Shown here one piece after another: positions 1-11,538 of a stretch of 18,881 bases of DNA. Both the position numbers and the translations under genes were made by a program. Source of the DNA: Ectocarpus siliculosus. Taxonomy: Eukaryota; Sar; Phaeophyceae; Ectocarpales; Ectocarpaceae. The stretch is from assembly GCA_000310025.1 (NCBI GenBank), contig FN648890.1, forward strand, positions 5,469 to 24,349, in the 5' to 3' direction. Under the pieces are notes generated by a model. That model saw nothing but the letters and a program-made list of their open reading frames with translations. It was not told where the DNA came from and did not search any database. Positions within the stretch are counted from its first letter, which is position 1; every line of letters begins with the position of its first letter.

Positions 1-785
1 GCAGTTTCTGCGACAGTCTGCGGACCCCCCCCCCCCCCCCCCCCCAACCAGGAAACGATGGCACCAAGTGAGGCTTTTTATCACCTACCTCATTCGTCGC
101 GTAAACCGGTGTCACCACGGCGCTGTCACCCCCCTACGTCCGACAGCAACGCCGTCCTGCTCCCTATCGAGAAGCACGCAAGCACCGCCTCTTTTTCGAC
201 ATGAACTTCGCGAAAATGCCGAATTTGTCAAACATAATTTTCTGATCGGGGTCGGGGAGGCAGAGCGGTTGCGCAGCCGATGGAGGTGTTGTGTATCGAG
301 ATAAAGTTAGTGATGAGATTCACTTTCACCGGGATATGCTTGTCTTAGTGGCAGGGGGGGGGGGGGTACATAGCCGGGGTACGTCACCCATCTCTAGTGC
401 TACATTCAGCAGGAGGGGGGGTGACGTTAAGGTCGGACCGCATCTAGGAGACGCACATGTACACTCGTCTCTACCTATGTAGCGAAGGTCAAAATGATGC
501 CGGTCGGGAGAAAGAAAAACATGGTACTGCAAGAGGGATCTCCTGAGGATAACCTCGAGTCTCCTTCCTATGCTCTCCCGGGCTAAATGTATGAAAAAAC
601 CATGGGGTCTGTGCAACGAGCTCATGCGAAGGACAATACATCCCAAACGCCAACAACCAACAACAGTAGCAGCACCAACGATAACAACAACAACCAACAA
701 CCAACAGCCAAAAACATCGCCAACCACACGAATGACTCTGTTGGCGTCCCGCCACAGCATGTAAGCGAGGTGCTCACCGTGTTCT
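1..785. other. No supported gene; homopolymers and simple repeats
   Basis: Holds a C21 run at 25-45, a G13 run at 354-366 and the AAC-rich tract. A 277-codon minus-strand open frame (1159-326) overlaps the better-looking frame at 786-1793 and passes through the minisatellite and the AAC tract. Its translation is low-complexity and unlike a known protein, so I do not call it. Confidence 0.5.
648..712. repeat. AAC/CAACC-rich simple-sequence tract
   Basis: An imperfect run of CAA, AAC and CCAACAA units, for example ATAACAACAACAACCAACAA. It explains the Asn/Gln/Thr-rich forward translations and the Leu/Val-rich reverse translation here, which should not be taken as a membrane protein. Confidence 0.8.
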
Positions 786-1793
786 TCATCCTCTCCTTGC
801 AAGAGCTGAATTTCTTCTCTTCTCCTTGCAAGAGCTGAATTTCTTCTCTTCTCCTTGCAAGAGCTGAAGTTCTTCTCTTCTCCGGGTGTTCCGACAGCTT
901 CGTCTCGACTCGAGTCCCCCTCGGCGTGTTCCCACACCTTCTCCATCAGGCCCCAATTCGTCACTGACACCAGAACAAGGATGTTGACTACATAGCGCGG
1001 AAACAGAAGACACAGATGCCGGCGGCATGTGTGACGTTGTGTTATAAAAAAACGCTTTACAGCCGTCGCTGGTTCGCGCCACTGTTGTCTCTCCGGTGTC
1101 AACGATCGCGTGCTGGCAATCGATACCGTCGTTGGCACAACTTGATTCGCTTGCATCAAAAGCCGTCCATGGACATATGTGTCTCAAGCAACGGAATCGG
1201 TAAATATCCTGTTGTTGCGCTGGAAGAAACATCACACTACAAGGAAGCGTGATATGCATGTCGGGGTGCAGCCGGCAACCAACCCATCGGTACCACCTCG
1301 TGGTCACAAAAGAGAAGAAAAGACCCATGCCGTCCGGGTTATGCTGCACAGCCCTCTCACCTAACTCTCCCTCAGTTTCCACACGGCCCCACAGCAGGAT
1401 CCTGGAAACCCGACCAAAGGATGGGTTCTTGCGAGAAAGAATCAACGAATATAAAAGCCTGCTCTCACCGAAGCCGCCCTCCATGAGCGGCACTACGTCC
1501 ATGTCCGCCTCGCTGCCTATCAAGCTATCCACGTCCCATCGATAAACCGTTCTCGCGTCTCCCCCTTCCTTCTCCTCTCCGTTTGAGGTGCCCCCTTCTG
1601 TGCCCCGGGTACCCTGGCGCCGCCGGCAAGCTGCGGCCCCCTTGCCTGTCCGCTGGGGCTGCCCATTGGCGGGGGGGGCGGAGGGTGCAGCTTTCTCCTT
1701 GGCGGTGCCCCCCCCTCCCCGCTCTTGAGCGGCTCCCGGCGCTGTCGGCAGCGGTGTCCATCTCTGCTTCTGAACGTCGCGTGGCCTCCAAGT
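786..1793 (-). CDS. 335-codon open frame, probable exon(s) of an unrecognised gene
   Basis: The minus-strand frame is open from just after a TAG at 1796-1794 to a stop at 788-786. The first part reads like protein: QKQRWTPLPTAPGAAQERGG, a Gly/Ala/Pro/Arg-rich linker, GEEKEGGDARTVYRWDVDSL, then MDVVPLMEGG. A GTGAGA donor at 1468 follows that stretch, so the true exon may end at 1469; AG at 1795-1794 or TTCAG ending at 1770 could be its acceptor. Sequence below about 1460 is partly Cys-rich (QQQDIYRFRC and onward) and may be intron or another exon behind a TTCCAG acceptor. The last 30 codons run through the 29-bp repeats. An alternative start, ATG 1761, lies in another frame and would need a one-base shift in the C8 run at 1708-1715. 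No family is recognised. Exon structure is uncertain, and coding status is likely only for about 1469-1769. Confidence 0.4.
   Translation of the reverse strand, partial: TWRPRDVQKQRWTPLPTAPGAAQERGGGGTAKEKAAPSAPPANGQPQRTGKGAAACRRRQGTRGTEGGTSNGEEKEGGDARTVYRWDVDSLIGSEADMDVVPLMEGGFGESRLLYSLILSRKNPSFGRVSRILLWGRVETEGELGERAVQHNPDGMGLFFSFVTTRWYRWVGCRLHPDMHITLPCSVMFLPAQQQDIYRFRCLRHICPWTAFDASESSCANDGIDCQHAIVDTGETTVARTSDGCKAFFYNTTSHMPPASVSSVSALCSQHPCSGVSDELGPDGEGVGTRRGGLESRRSCRNTRRREELQLLQGEEKKFSSCKEKRRNSALARRG
793..879. repeat. 29-bp minisatellite, three copies
   Basis: Copies begin at 793, 822 and 851 with the core CTCCTTGCAAGAGCTGAA followed by a TTCTTCTCTT-type spacer. The third copy differs by one base (GAAG for GAAT). 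The period is not a multiple of three, so on the minus strand successive copies are read in different frames (LQGEEKK, FSSCKEK, SALARR). Confidence 0.9.
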
Positions 1794-3420
1794 CTACCGT
1801 TCTGCCAGGCAGCTCTTGTCGGTGGTGTTTCGTTGGGAGGGGGGGATACAAGACGGTGGTCACAACCTAGTTACACGCAGAGCGATCCCGTGTTTGTTGA
1901 TGTTGGTGTCCGAGGTGTTTTTCTGTATCCTGAAAAGGGGGAAAGCTTACAGATGCACCGAAAGCACCGAACGCTAGTCTACAGGGACGAGTGCGCGGGA
2001 AAAGTTGGCATGCACGCACCCACCGCGTCACCATCGAGGCCCCGCCCATTGCGCCTCACCCCCCCCCCACTTTTCTCCGAATACGACACGGCGGTGCCCC
2101 CCGGTTGACTTTCTCACCGACGTGAAGTAGGCCCTGGGAAAGCCCTCGCCCGGGAAGCCCATTTTTCACGAACATGTTCCAACCCCCCCTGGGAAGGCAG
2201 GGGGGGGGGGGGGGGTGTACTCATAGTCGTGCATGCCGTAGTCGTTAGACCATTGAACTCGCATCCCTACAAAGCCGGGACGGAGCACGCCGGGTTCTCA
2301 CCGGACCAGGCTCTCACATCGCCAAGCGCGAAGCGCCGTGAGATAGTCGGCGAGTCGAATGAACGGTGCCCTGCATCCTGCTAACGGTGTTCGACATCTT
2401 GTGCGTACTTCCTTGCGTACGGATGACAGCTGCGTATGACTTAATTTATTTTCTGGTGCTTTCGCTTCCATCGACAGTTGTAAGCACTGTGTAACTGCCT
2501 CGAGGATGCTTGACCATTTTAACACAACGTGGTGCGATCATCCCCTTTTGCGCGGAGTGAGGGTTCTCGACCCCGCACAATAAAATCTACTCGACCACCA
2601 TTCACGGTTACCGCAAAAACAAAAACCAAAGGCCACAAAAACAGCGGTAACCTGGTTGCCGAGCTCACGAAACGAACGGCTTGTTTCACAACATCGCTGC
2701 CAAGCGACGAAAACCCAACCCCGATGGCAAACTGTGGGGTGAAACACCGGGGGGGGGGAGGGGCTAAATGGTTGCGTTCCTTTACTTTGGTGTGCCGACT
2801 GTTGGCCACGCACCCCTTTCGGCATGGAGCGCCAGAGTAAAAAATCGCGGCGTGTTTCCAAGGTACAATGTGTCATCATCCCCAGGTTATTTCAAAACGC
2901 CGAGAGCGACATAAGAAAATACCGCGCCAACAAGCCTACCTTCTACCTCTGCCATATGCCCCTTCTGTGTTTCCTCCGTACACAATGGCAAGCGGTAATA
3001 TCATCACACCGTCTTCTTCCCACCCACCCCCGGCCCTGACGAAGGGAGGGAGAGCGCAAGAGAACAAGGAGATACCCTTGAGGCCAGTTCTTTGCAACAC
3101 CACAACGCGTAGAGCATTCAATGTTTCTGGCACACCCACAACACAGAGCACACCTCATCACGTTGTCGGTGGCGGGACACGCACACGCACACGAGAAAAA
3201 GACAAAGCTTGTGCGCGTTTGCATCCCGCTGTGTATGACCGGCGTCTTTTCATTGGTCAGCCGGTCGCGTCGGTCGATGTTGCGTGGTCGATACTCATCG
3301 AAACAACACACACGCGGCGAAAACACTCCCTCCCCAGCCAGCTCACCTTTCGCGTCCATGCCCTGGCCCCCTCGTCGTGACGCCCCCCCCCCACCCCAGG
3401 AACCGCTCGCATTGTACCAG
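1794..3420. other. Unassigned stretch, no firm gene
   Basis: Contains a G16 run at 2200-2215 and CAC/ACG-rich simple sequence near 3120-3195. A minus frame at 2525-2298 (SILEAVTQCLQLSMEAKAPE and onward) and one around 2583-2456 (MVKHPRGSYTVLTTVDGS) look mildly protein-like. They overlap in different frames and lack a linked exon structure. A GTAAGC donor on the minus strand near 1950 has no identifiable exon before it. Confidence 0.5.
2200..2215. repeat. G16 homopolymer
   Basis: Sixteen consecutive G in non-coding sequence. It is one of several long G/C runs in the window (also 25-45, 354-366, 11282-11296, 12608-12620 and 16398-16413). Confidence 0.85.
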
Positions 3421-3820
3421 TTAGCGGAGCCCCGCCGTGATCTTGCAGGCCTGTTTATCCTCCTTCTCTCGGAGGCATAGCTCCAGCCTACCCATCTCCT
3501 CCTTGGTACGATCCTCCGGTAAGACATTTAGCTCGTCAGGAGTGCGGTCACCGGCAAGGCTGTTGAAACAAGTTCGCGGGTTGGGGGGCAAGGGTAACGA
3601 GCCCCATCGGTCGATTCTGGTCGGGAAGACATACCGTTGAGTGGAAATTCCCGGGGGCTCGATGCGAGCGAAGGCCTATTGACTAGCGCAATTAGGATCT
3701 CAGTTCTTGTGGTGGATGAACGGAAGGCGTTTGTGATGAAAGGAGGATGAAGAGGGGCGCTTAGAGCCGTGGGGATCGACGGTGAAATCCTTTGGCGAGG
3801 CTTGTTCAACCTTTCACGCA
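3421..3820 (-). pseudogene. Candidate gene relic or terminal exon with two in-frame stops
   Basis: One minus-strand frame runs from about 3812 to a TAA at 3423-3421. It reads VEQASPKDFTVDPHGSKRP and a His/Ser-rich stretch. It meets TGA and then TAG (3678-3676), and stays open for 84 codons: ARIEPPGISTQRYVFPTRID, a Pro-rich piece, GDRTPDELNVLPEDRTKEEM, and the charged end RLELCLREKEDKQACKITAG. The last 45 codons have strongly coding-like composition. The TAG is preceded by GTCAA and may be an acceptor (exon 3675-3421); TTTCAACAG ending at 3560 is a second possible acceptor. It is either the last exon of a gene whose upstream exons I cannot find, or a decayed copy. Family unknown. Confidence 0.35.
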
Positions 3821-6800
3821 CTAACAAGAAGGGCGAGAAATACACAGCGCAAACGAATAACAGACACAATGGTTATCGGCAAAAGTGGCCACATCTTCAC
3901 AATAAACACAGGAGGGATGGAGCGGCTCAAAAATTGTTGTAGACATCTCAGCGAGGGAAGTGTAGTGAACACACGGAACCTAAACATGCAGGGAGCCCAA
4001 AAATCACGAGTGGAAAGTGGAACCTCGGTAGACACGCACATCCTCTTCGTCTGATACTGTTATGTCCTTCAATTATGTCTTTCAATCCAGCGAACGCCCT
4101 AGCCTCCCCGTGACCCTCCCAGGTCCCAGATCCCAGATCACGGCCTTCAGAAGCGTTTCCCGTATGCAAATGTGGCAGCACTAAGGTTGGCATCTTTTCA
4201 TTTTTCAGCCGGTCAGCGCCGCGGATACCAACAAAAACACACGCGCACACATATGCACACCATGCTTTTGGTATGACTCGGTTTACTTCAATCCAGACTC
4301 GTGATTTTCTTCGGAGACTGCAGGGCGAGGCCAAATTTTCGGGTAGTAAACGACGGCGGTTCTCAATTCACAGAATCGCAACACGTGCCTAACCAATGCA
4401 AGACGATGTGGCTAGTGAAAGAAAGAGCAGCCATGTCCGAAGAGGATCCATCCCATGAAGAGGCGATTAGAAATTGAAACGGAGTCAGAGAGAATGCTGT
4501 GAATGAAAGTAAGGGGTCGATCCTTCAGATCTGCGACACACATACGCAGAACAAATACATCAGACGAACGGTGGTAGTTTAAACAGTAGATATCAAGAAA
4601 ACGGTGCTAGGATGAACGTGAAGAACCCAGAAACACGCTTCAAACACAAAGAGAGCCGGGCACAGAGCAACCCCGTACAGGGGAACCGATGCTGGCGTAG
4701 GAGCAAAGCAGAGAATGGTATCAAGATCTCGTGCACCAGAAGCAAGTCACTGTCGCTCGTCCGCCCCCCCTTCGGTAGGACTCTACAGAATGACAAAAAC
4801 CGTTTTTAAATCCCGTCATATGAATGACATCTTGTCGTTGGTCAGCCAGGTTACCGCGGTCGACACAACGAAATAAGTCCACACAGGCACACACAACGCC
4901 TAAACGAACATGAGTAGAGGGTACTAGCCTTGGTAGACATGTTCAGTTTTCTTCATCTGTTACCGATTCTCACCCATGACGCGCATTCATAGGGCCCAAC
5001 ATCATTGCCTGAACCAACGCAACAACAGCGGTGCCACCACATGCCTGGTGAATAGCTCAAACATGTTTGTTGTAGACTAGCGTTTTTTCACTCTCTTGAG
5101 AACTCACCGCTTTGCGATGGGGGTTACGTGTGTTGGCGGCATCCACAGCAGTTGTCGTGAGAACAATATTTCGCCCAGGTACATGTAACAACCGTTGAGG
5201 CTGGCCGTCATTCCTGTTCAGAAGCGCGATGGCCGCTGGACTAGTCAGCGCTAACTGCTATTCCCGTGGTCGTTGTCCTTTTTTAGCAGCTACATGGACT
5301 TGTTGGCAAGACGAAAAAAAATACGTACCCTCTGCTTGGCGTGAACTCGGGTGAACCCGTGCATGTCATGTTCTCAAGCATCAAACAGCGGGGTGAACAG
5401 AGGGGACGGCAGCGACGGCATGCTCGAGTTGCAAAGGGTAAGAAACCCAAACCGAAACCAGATTAGTAGCTACGGCGGCTTCATCTTCCTACATCGCACC
5501 GTGCTGCCGGGCTACAGCGCAGCTTGAACACCCCTACATGGACAATACGTGGATTGATGTCATGTGTGGCTGGGTTGCTGCGCAAAGGCCACAACAACAC
5601 GGAGCATAAACCGTACTCAAGTAGCTGGATGCTGGATGTTCAGAACTCTCAAGCCTCATGTGCAAACATCGAGAGGCGGAACTCTCGATGGCTCTACTCA
5701 CGGTTGTTTGTGTGGCGAACCGCACACCCGTCATAACTAGAGAGGGATAGAAATCTTCCTCAATCAGGCCTAACGCTAGTATCAGTACTGAACCGAGGTT
5801 CCTGGTGTTCTACCGCTGCCTCGGCGTGGGGATGGGGGTGAAAACATCGACATGTGTGCGCGTCTTGTGTCACGGAGTCAAGTTCGAGAAAAGCATCGTG
5901 TCCAATCAAAATGCACTATGATACATGGGGTTGCCAGGGGGATTGCTGGAGCGACATAGCCTGGTGTGAAGCTCTCTAACGCAGCAGAAGCCCGCTCTGT
6001 CGGCTTCGTGTCTCTCTTCCTCAGGCCATCCGTGGTACTTCATGACATCGTGACTACAGCAGTATAGTCTACCTGACCGACATGTAGTTCCGAAGCCCCC
6101 AGACCCCACACCTCGCGCCAAGACGAAGGCGCCCTCACATGCCACTCCATCCGCCAGCGAGCACATCAGCACGGCATAAACTTCCTTTACCCACGACATG
6201 CTCGGCTATCCGCTCCCAACGAGAAGGGAGGAAGCAGCAAGCGGCAAGCAGCAAGCAGTGTGCATATGCGGCATCACCTTCGCCGGAACCTGCGATGTGT
6301 CGCCCAACCCCGAACCGTTGCGTTTCGATCGGGAACCTGAAACCGCTCAACTTTGTTTCTGTCCGACTTCACAGCGCTGTGCGACGTGCAACGGTCGCGG
6401 AATTCCTCCTCCCAACACAGCCCACCCCACACACAAGTACAGACGGCTCGTCGCCAACCTGAGGCCCATGCCTGATGTTAGATAATGTGTTCGTACACGA
6501 GGGAATCGACAGCCTAGCGCCCCATGCCGTGAGTCCGGACGCGAGGTGCACGCGTCCAAGAAGCTGATGCCGCAAGCGTCTTCTCTCAGCCGGATGCTGC
6601 TCCTGAAATGTCAGGTTACCAGGTATGTTTCTACAGGAGCCCACCAACGTTTTTCTCAGATCAAACTAAGGTAGGTTGGGGACACGTTCACAGAGCGCTC
6701 TTGCAAAGGGGAGAGTTACTGTAGTTCGGTGGTCGTTTGGCCCAGAGCCGCAACTCCTGTTCTCTGTATGTAGGAAGCGGCCCTCACGCCGCATGTCACG

Positions 6801-8911
6801 TCGTCCATGTCCAATCACGCACAAGCGCATGTAGAATCCCACTGCGACGGCATGTGCTGCCCTCCTTGATGCTTCGGGCTCTCAAAACTAAAATGCGGCG
6901 AGCAATCTACCCTCAGTGCTATGGTGATGCACGCTGTCATCGGCTCACTCTACTGTATCGACACATGTATTCCTCTTGTCAAATTCAATCGCCCACCACA
7001 TTTACTGCTGTGTCCGAGCATGGACCACTGGACGAATTTCTTGAAAAGGGGTTGTAGAGGCTTGAGTCCAATGTCTAACATATCGTGCAGACCGCACGCC
7101 GTGTCTCTACCGGAGAAGGTGGGCCACGAGTCTCTGGGGAGAGAGACATTTGGAATGTGCGTCATCTCGCCAGCCACGTTGGCTGCGAGGAACGGCGTGT
7201 ACCTCTCTCACAAACCCGTCTCTCTCCCCGAAAAATACTTCAGCCGGGGGGCTACGACGGCAAACACGGGAGTCCCGATACTGACCAACTCCATAAATGG
7301 CATACACTTTTCAACTACGCCCCGCCTAAGGACTGAATACCACCGAACCCATTGCCCCACGTTAGAAACAAGCGGGGAATGAGGGCGGGAAATTTCTATT
7401 CCGCTGCCACCTACGTTGGAAGGCCACTGCGGTCCTTCCGTCTCTTTACATGCTTGTAGCTTCCGCTCGTTTTTCATGCTTAAGTTGCCACTGCCACCAC
7501 GTGCTCTCCTCCACGGGGTGACAGAAAGGGTTCACTCTGATGACCTGGGGTTTTCGATAGAATATGAGGTGTCCGCTCTTCCAACTCACAAGAAGAGTCA
7601 TTGCAATATGTTTGTTCGACGAAGGAAATTCTCGTTTATCGTTTCAGCCACATGTTCCAAAGAGGGACCTAACTCAATGATATTCGGTTGAGCCAACTCA
7701 TCACGATCAAGAAGATCCAACCGCGCCGCCCCTCGCCTACAGAGCACTCGAGAAAACAACTCTACGCCACACACCAGCATGCGGGCGACTCCCTAGTCTA
7801 GATCGAATGAACTTAAGTGAGGTGCGGGTGGTGCACCCAGCAAAACTTCCCTCCGAGTAGCCTGAACTGTGCCAACAATTCGACAGTAGTAGTAGTGCCG
7901 GAAAACATTGCGGTCGACATCAGAATTCCCTCGATTTTGGTGGCATGGTTGTCTTGGAATAATGGCGTGTACATTGGATGGTGAATATTTTACTCCAACT
8001 ACCTTGAAAATGTACCAGGGAGTTCAGATCCGACCAAAACAACAAGATCGGTCGGTTTCGTCAAACTCCTATCTTTGAACGAAATATTTCTCTCACTCTG
8101 GATAAAAACGTTACGACAAAAATGACGTAGACGATGTGCGGATTTGGAAGTCTTGTTGGCCATGGACGATTTGGCTGTGGCGCGAGTTGATCACTCCATG
8201 ACAAGCATGGGATGCAGCATTAAGTGGCGTCGTCATGGTTATCAGCGGTTGTTCTATTCGACGCGTTCAGTTTGGCGATGGACTCCGTCATGTTTCAGCT
8301 TCAAAGTGCTCCAGACCCGACGTATTACATCAACGTGAAAACCCATCCGCCCTCCCCTTTTGGCACAGTTTCCACCCCGGTATTCGTACCCCCAATCATT
8401 TGTTAGTGTCAAAATTACGCGCGGCCAAACCAACTACAACAGGGAGGCATGACAAAAATGAGTCAAGGACAAGTCGTACGATATACTCAATACAACACCT
8501 AACAATCGACAGAGAATGAAGATCAGCGTTGGCATGTACGCAACCCAAAGGGTAGCAAAAAGCATTGCAGTACATGAACTCGGACAGTCCTATTGCGAAA
8601 ACCTCCAGAGGACGTAATCAGACGGACCACGTGTTTTCCACTCCGGCGCGAGCGATGCAGCTCAAATCCCCCGCCCCTACCGTATGCTTCAACTTTGGAC
8701 AGCCGCGGAGGGAGTATATACGCGTATTGGCCAAATTGTGCCACTCAAGCGGAGGCCTTCATTTGCCATTGCCCTTTCTTCATCATTAGCCGGCGACGTC
8801 TCGCGCACTGGCCAGGCGCCGATAGCGTTTCGGGAAACAATCGAGAAACCAGACTATATGCGTATACGCCGATATATAACATATCATCCTTCGTTGGCTA
8901 GAACACGGCGG
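3821..8911. other. About 5 kb without a supported gene
   Basis: Open frames here are 60-153 codons, lie on both strands, and show no conserved motif or matched splice sites. A minus-strand frame at about 5236-5060 (ALLNRNDGQPQRLLHVPGRN) sits between an AG and a GTGAGT donor at 5105. It could be an orphan exon, but no partner was found. The minus frame spanning 7780-6950 contains at least four stops. I see no terminal repeats, reverse-transcriptase or transposase motifs. Confidence 0.45.
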
Positions 8912-11538
8912 TCATGCGCAGACTCGAATCAAAACGTCTCCCAAAATTCTCGGCGGTACGCAGCGCCAGCAGGGCTGTCCCGTATGAAATGAGGGATAAT
9001 TCAGATCGCTATGCGAAACCAAAGTATTTGAAACAAAATTCAAAGGTGCTTTCACTCTCGACGTGCGAAAATGTTTCGAGAGAGAATGAAAATGGACTTT
9101 CGATTTCGAGGTTATATTGCATGGTTTGACCCTTAAACTCCCCACTATTCTGAACATCACTCGATTGAACAGACCATGAATGAGTTCGGCGCTGTTCGTC
9201 TGTATCGAGGTGTGGAACAGGATTCGGGATATCCCGAATTTCGCAATTTCACTTTGGAACCAAGAGAACACACCCACGGGCCCTTTCGAACAAACATACA
9301 CCATTTTCGAAATCAAAATATGTGCAGTAATAGTAGAAGCTTCGAACTCTTCGCCACTTCGAAGATCCCGCAAGTAAGCGTTAGTTCGTTCGTATCAAGG
9401 AACCAACAAATGAAAAATTGAAAGCTTGAGGCTGTCAATAATGGAAGGGCGGTCATACCTTGAATGATTTGCCTGGACGCTCCATCACCACGAGGGCATG
9501 TCCTTCGAAGGGAAGGGACCCCTTTCTGTGAAGGGCGGCATCACACTCAGCGGAGGCCGTGAGATACGTTTGGCGAATGCATAGGATGCAAATGAAAGGT
9601 TCGCAACTTCTTGCGACACAACACACGGCCATATATATATTTCGCCCAGTGCAACGTGAAAAATCTCGTTCGGTGCAAACCAATTTACTCCCGGAAGCAC
9701 GCGGAGTTCCGATGTGGCAAGTTCATTCGCATCGGGGCTCACTTTCACTCCGAGGTTCGGCAATATTTGTATCCTCTCGTGCGATGCGAAGCCTGCAAGG
9801 AAGGCCAAAGCCAGGATCACGTGGCCTGGGCACCGAGTGATATACGTTACGCTGAAAGTCGTTGGTGTTGACGTGTGCGAAAGTTGCGCTTGTTGTTTCT
9901 TCGGAGACAGAACAATATACCGCTTGCTGAAGAATCCTGTTGTTGCTCACGCACGTATACAGCAGGTCTGCTTGCTAGATTTCCTGAACTCAAACAACGT
10001 TCCCGTCCAGCCAACCTAAAATCCAAACGACCCATCGTCGAAGGAACAATTCGTTCACGGGCTCACACAATAGACACAATAGCTTTAGCTCTGCCACAGG
10101 AAAATGCTCTCCAACGGGTATACTGGTGGAACTTCGCCAACCTTGTACTTGTTTGTAGCGTCATCCCCTACCAGGGCAGGAAATTGAGTTGTATGTACAA
10201 TTTACACACCAGTCCAACATCCGCCGACTTCCCACCCCCTCTTGAGAAATCGTACGTGATCAACTATGGCGGCCGGCAGCACTACCTTTGCCGAAACGGA
10301 CGCGGACTGAGCTCTGTACTCATGATACAATTCGCCGCCTTTCTAGCAAGTTTACGTCCAAGCGCGCACAAACCACAGTCACGCCTCCCTGGTGCCCAAG
10401 GTATGAGGTGGTGTAAATTGCAACAGGCAGGAAAACGATTGCATGGCATGTGTGGGTCTCTTCTGTCCATACGAACTCACCGCAAACGTACGATGCACCG
10501 AAGGGGGCGCATGCCTCTCTCGCACGTACGTTGTTGGTCAAGGGTGTCAATGGATGTGTGAAGGCGGCGTGCGCCAGCCAGGTGTGTGTAGAAAGACCAG
10601 CGATACCGCTGCTAAATGCTATTCAGAGCAAAAGGCTCGCAATAAACGGAAAATTATTAAATCCCCAGTCCAACACAATCCACACGACAGGGGTGCTTGT
10701 GCGGTGGCTGAGCTCACAAACATTTCACTCATTTTTCACGCACCGCCGTACGTGGTTGCCTACGCCATGCACCACTTCCGGATCAAAGCACCTAAACGAT
10801 ACCTCAAAGCGGTGTTGGACTGTACGTTGTCCTCGCAAAGTGTACGCTATACCCGCTGTACGCGCCCGCTGGGCCGACAACGGGGGAGAAGAGAGACACG
10901 TCGCATGCCTTGAAAACCTCTGAAGCTTTAGCTTCAGCTTCTCAGACCAATATCCATGTTTCATTCGACTCCCTCAACCCCTTGCCCGATCCGGCCCTAA
11001 ACGCTGATCTCGAGCTACAATGCAAATCTAGTATTTCGTGTATTGTAGCTGTTGTCGCCCCTCTCTGTTCTTTCCGCTTCTTATATTTTTTGTAACAGTC
11101 TGTTGGAGTTCTATCGGTCCCCCCGCCCATCTAAAATCCATTGGTTTTCACTTGTATTGGACGGGAATCTTTCTTTGCACAAGGGGCAGCCCGCGCAAGG
11201 CAAGTCGCCCCCCCCCTTTCCCCTATCCTTAAAAAGGGGGGCCCCGGGGGGTTTCGGGTTACATTACCATTGCTTTTTTTGCCCCCCCCCCCCCCCTGCG
11301 GGAGGTCCCGTGGTTTGTTAATCAACGCTATGCCCTGGTTCCACAATTCCCGTCTCCATGCGCTTCGATGCCCTGCGGAATACGACAACCGTACCCCGAA
11401 CCACAAACCTATACCTACACAATAGGACCCATTGCACTCGTACTCTGATTCCTACTCGACGGCGTTCTTTATTGCTCGTCTGCCTATGGTACCGCCAAAG
11501 ACTGTTGCCAATAGTGGTCAGCCGTTTTGGTGCTGTCA
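8912..11538. other. Unassigned stretch with several long open frames upstream of the Hip-like gene
   Basis: Includes a 153-codon minus frame (9373-8912) and a 103-codon minus frame (9792-9485) that starts right after the acceptor-like CTTCCTTGCAG. It also holds plus frames of 228 codons (9875-10561) and about 157 codons (10443-10913 and 10450-10923, overlapping in two phases). None gives a recognisable domain. A C15 run lies at 11282-11296. Any upstream exon and the promoter of the Hip-like gene should lie in its right part, but I cannot point to them. Confidence 0.4.

Noticed and set aside
326-1159. 277-codon minus-strand open frame
   Set aside because: It passes through the minisatellite and the AAC-rich tract, its translation is low-complexity, and it overlaps a more protein-like frame.
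2230-2300. Possible tRNA-like segment
   Set aside because: No cloverleaf arms or T-loop consensus could be aligned.
2298-2583. Two overlapping protein-like minus frames
   Set aside because: Both look plausible in different phases over the same bases, so composition alone cannot decide. Neither has linked exons.
4981-5236. Minus-strand candidate exon before a GTGAGT donor
   Set aside because: The open frame is only about 60 codons and reads straight through the donor. No partner exon was found.
6950-7780. Series of minus-strand frames in one phase, suggesting a decayed gene
   Set aside because: At least four stops fall inside it, and no motif or splice structure joins the pieces.
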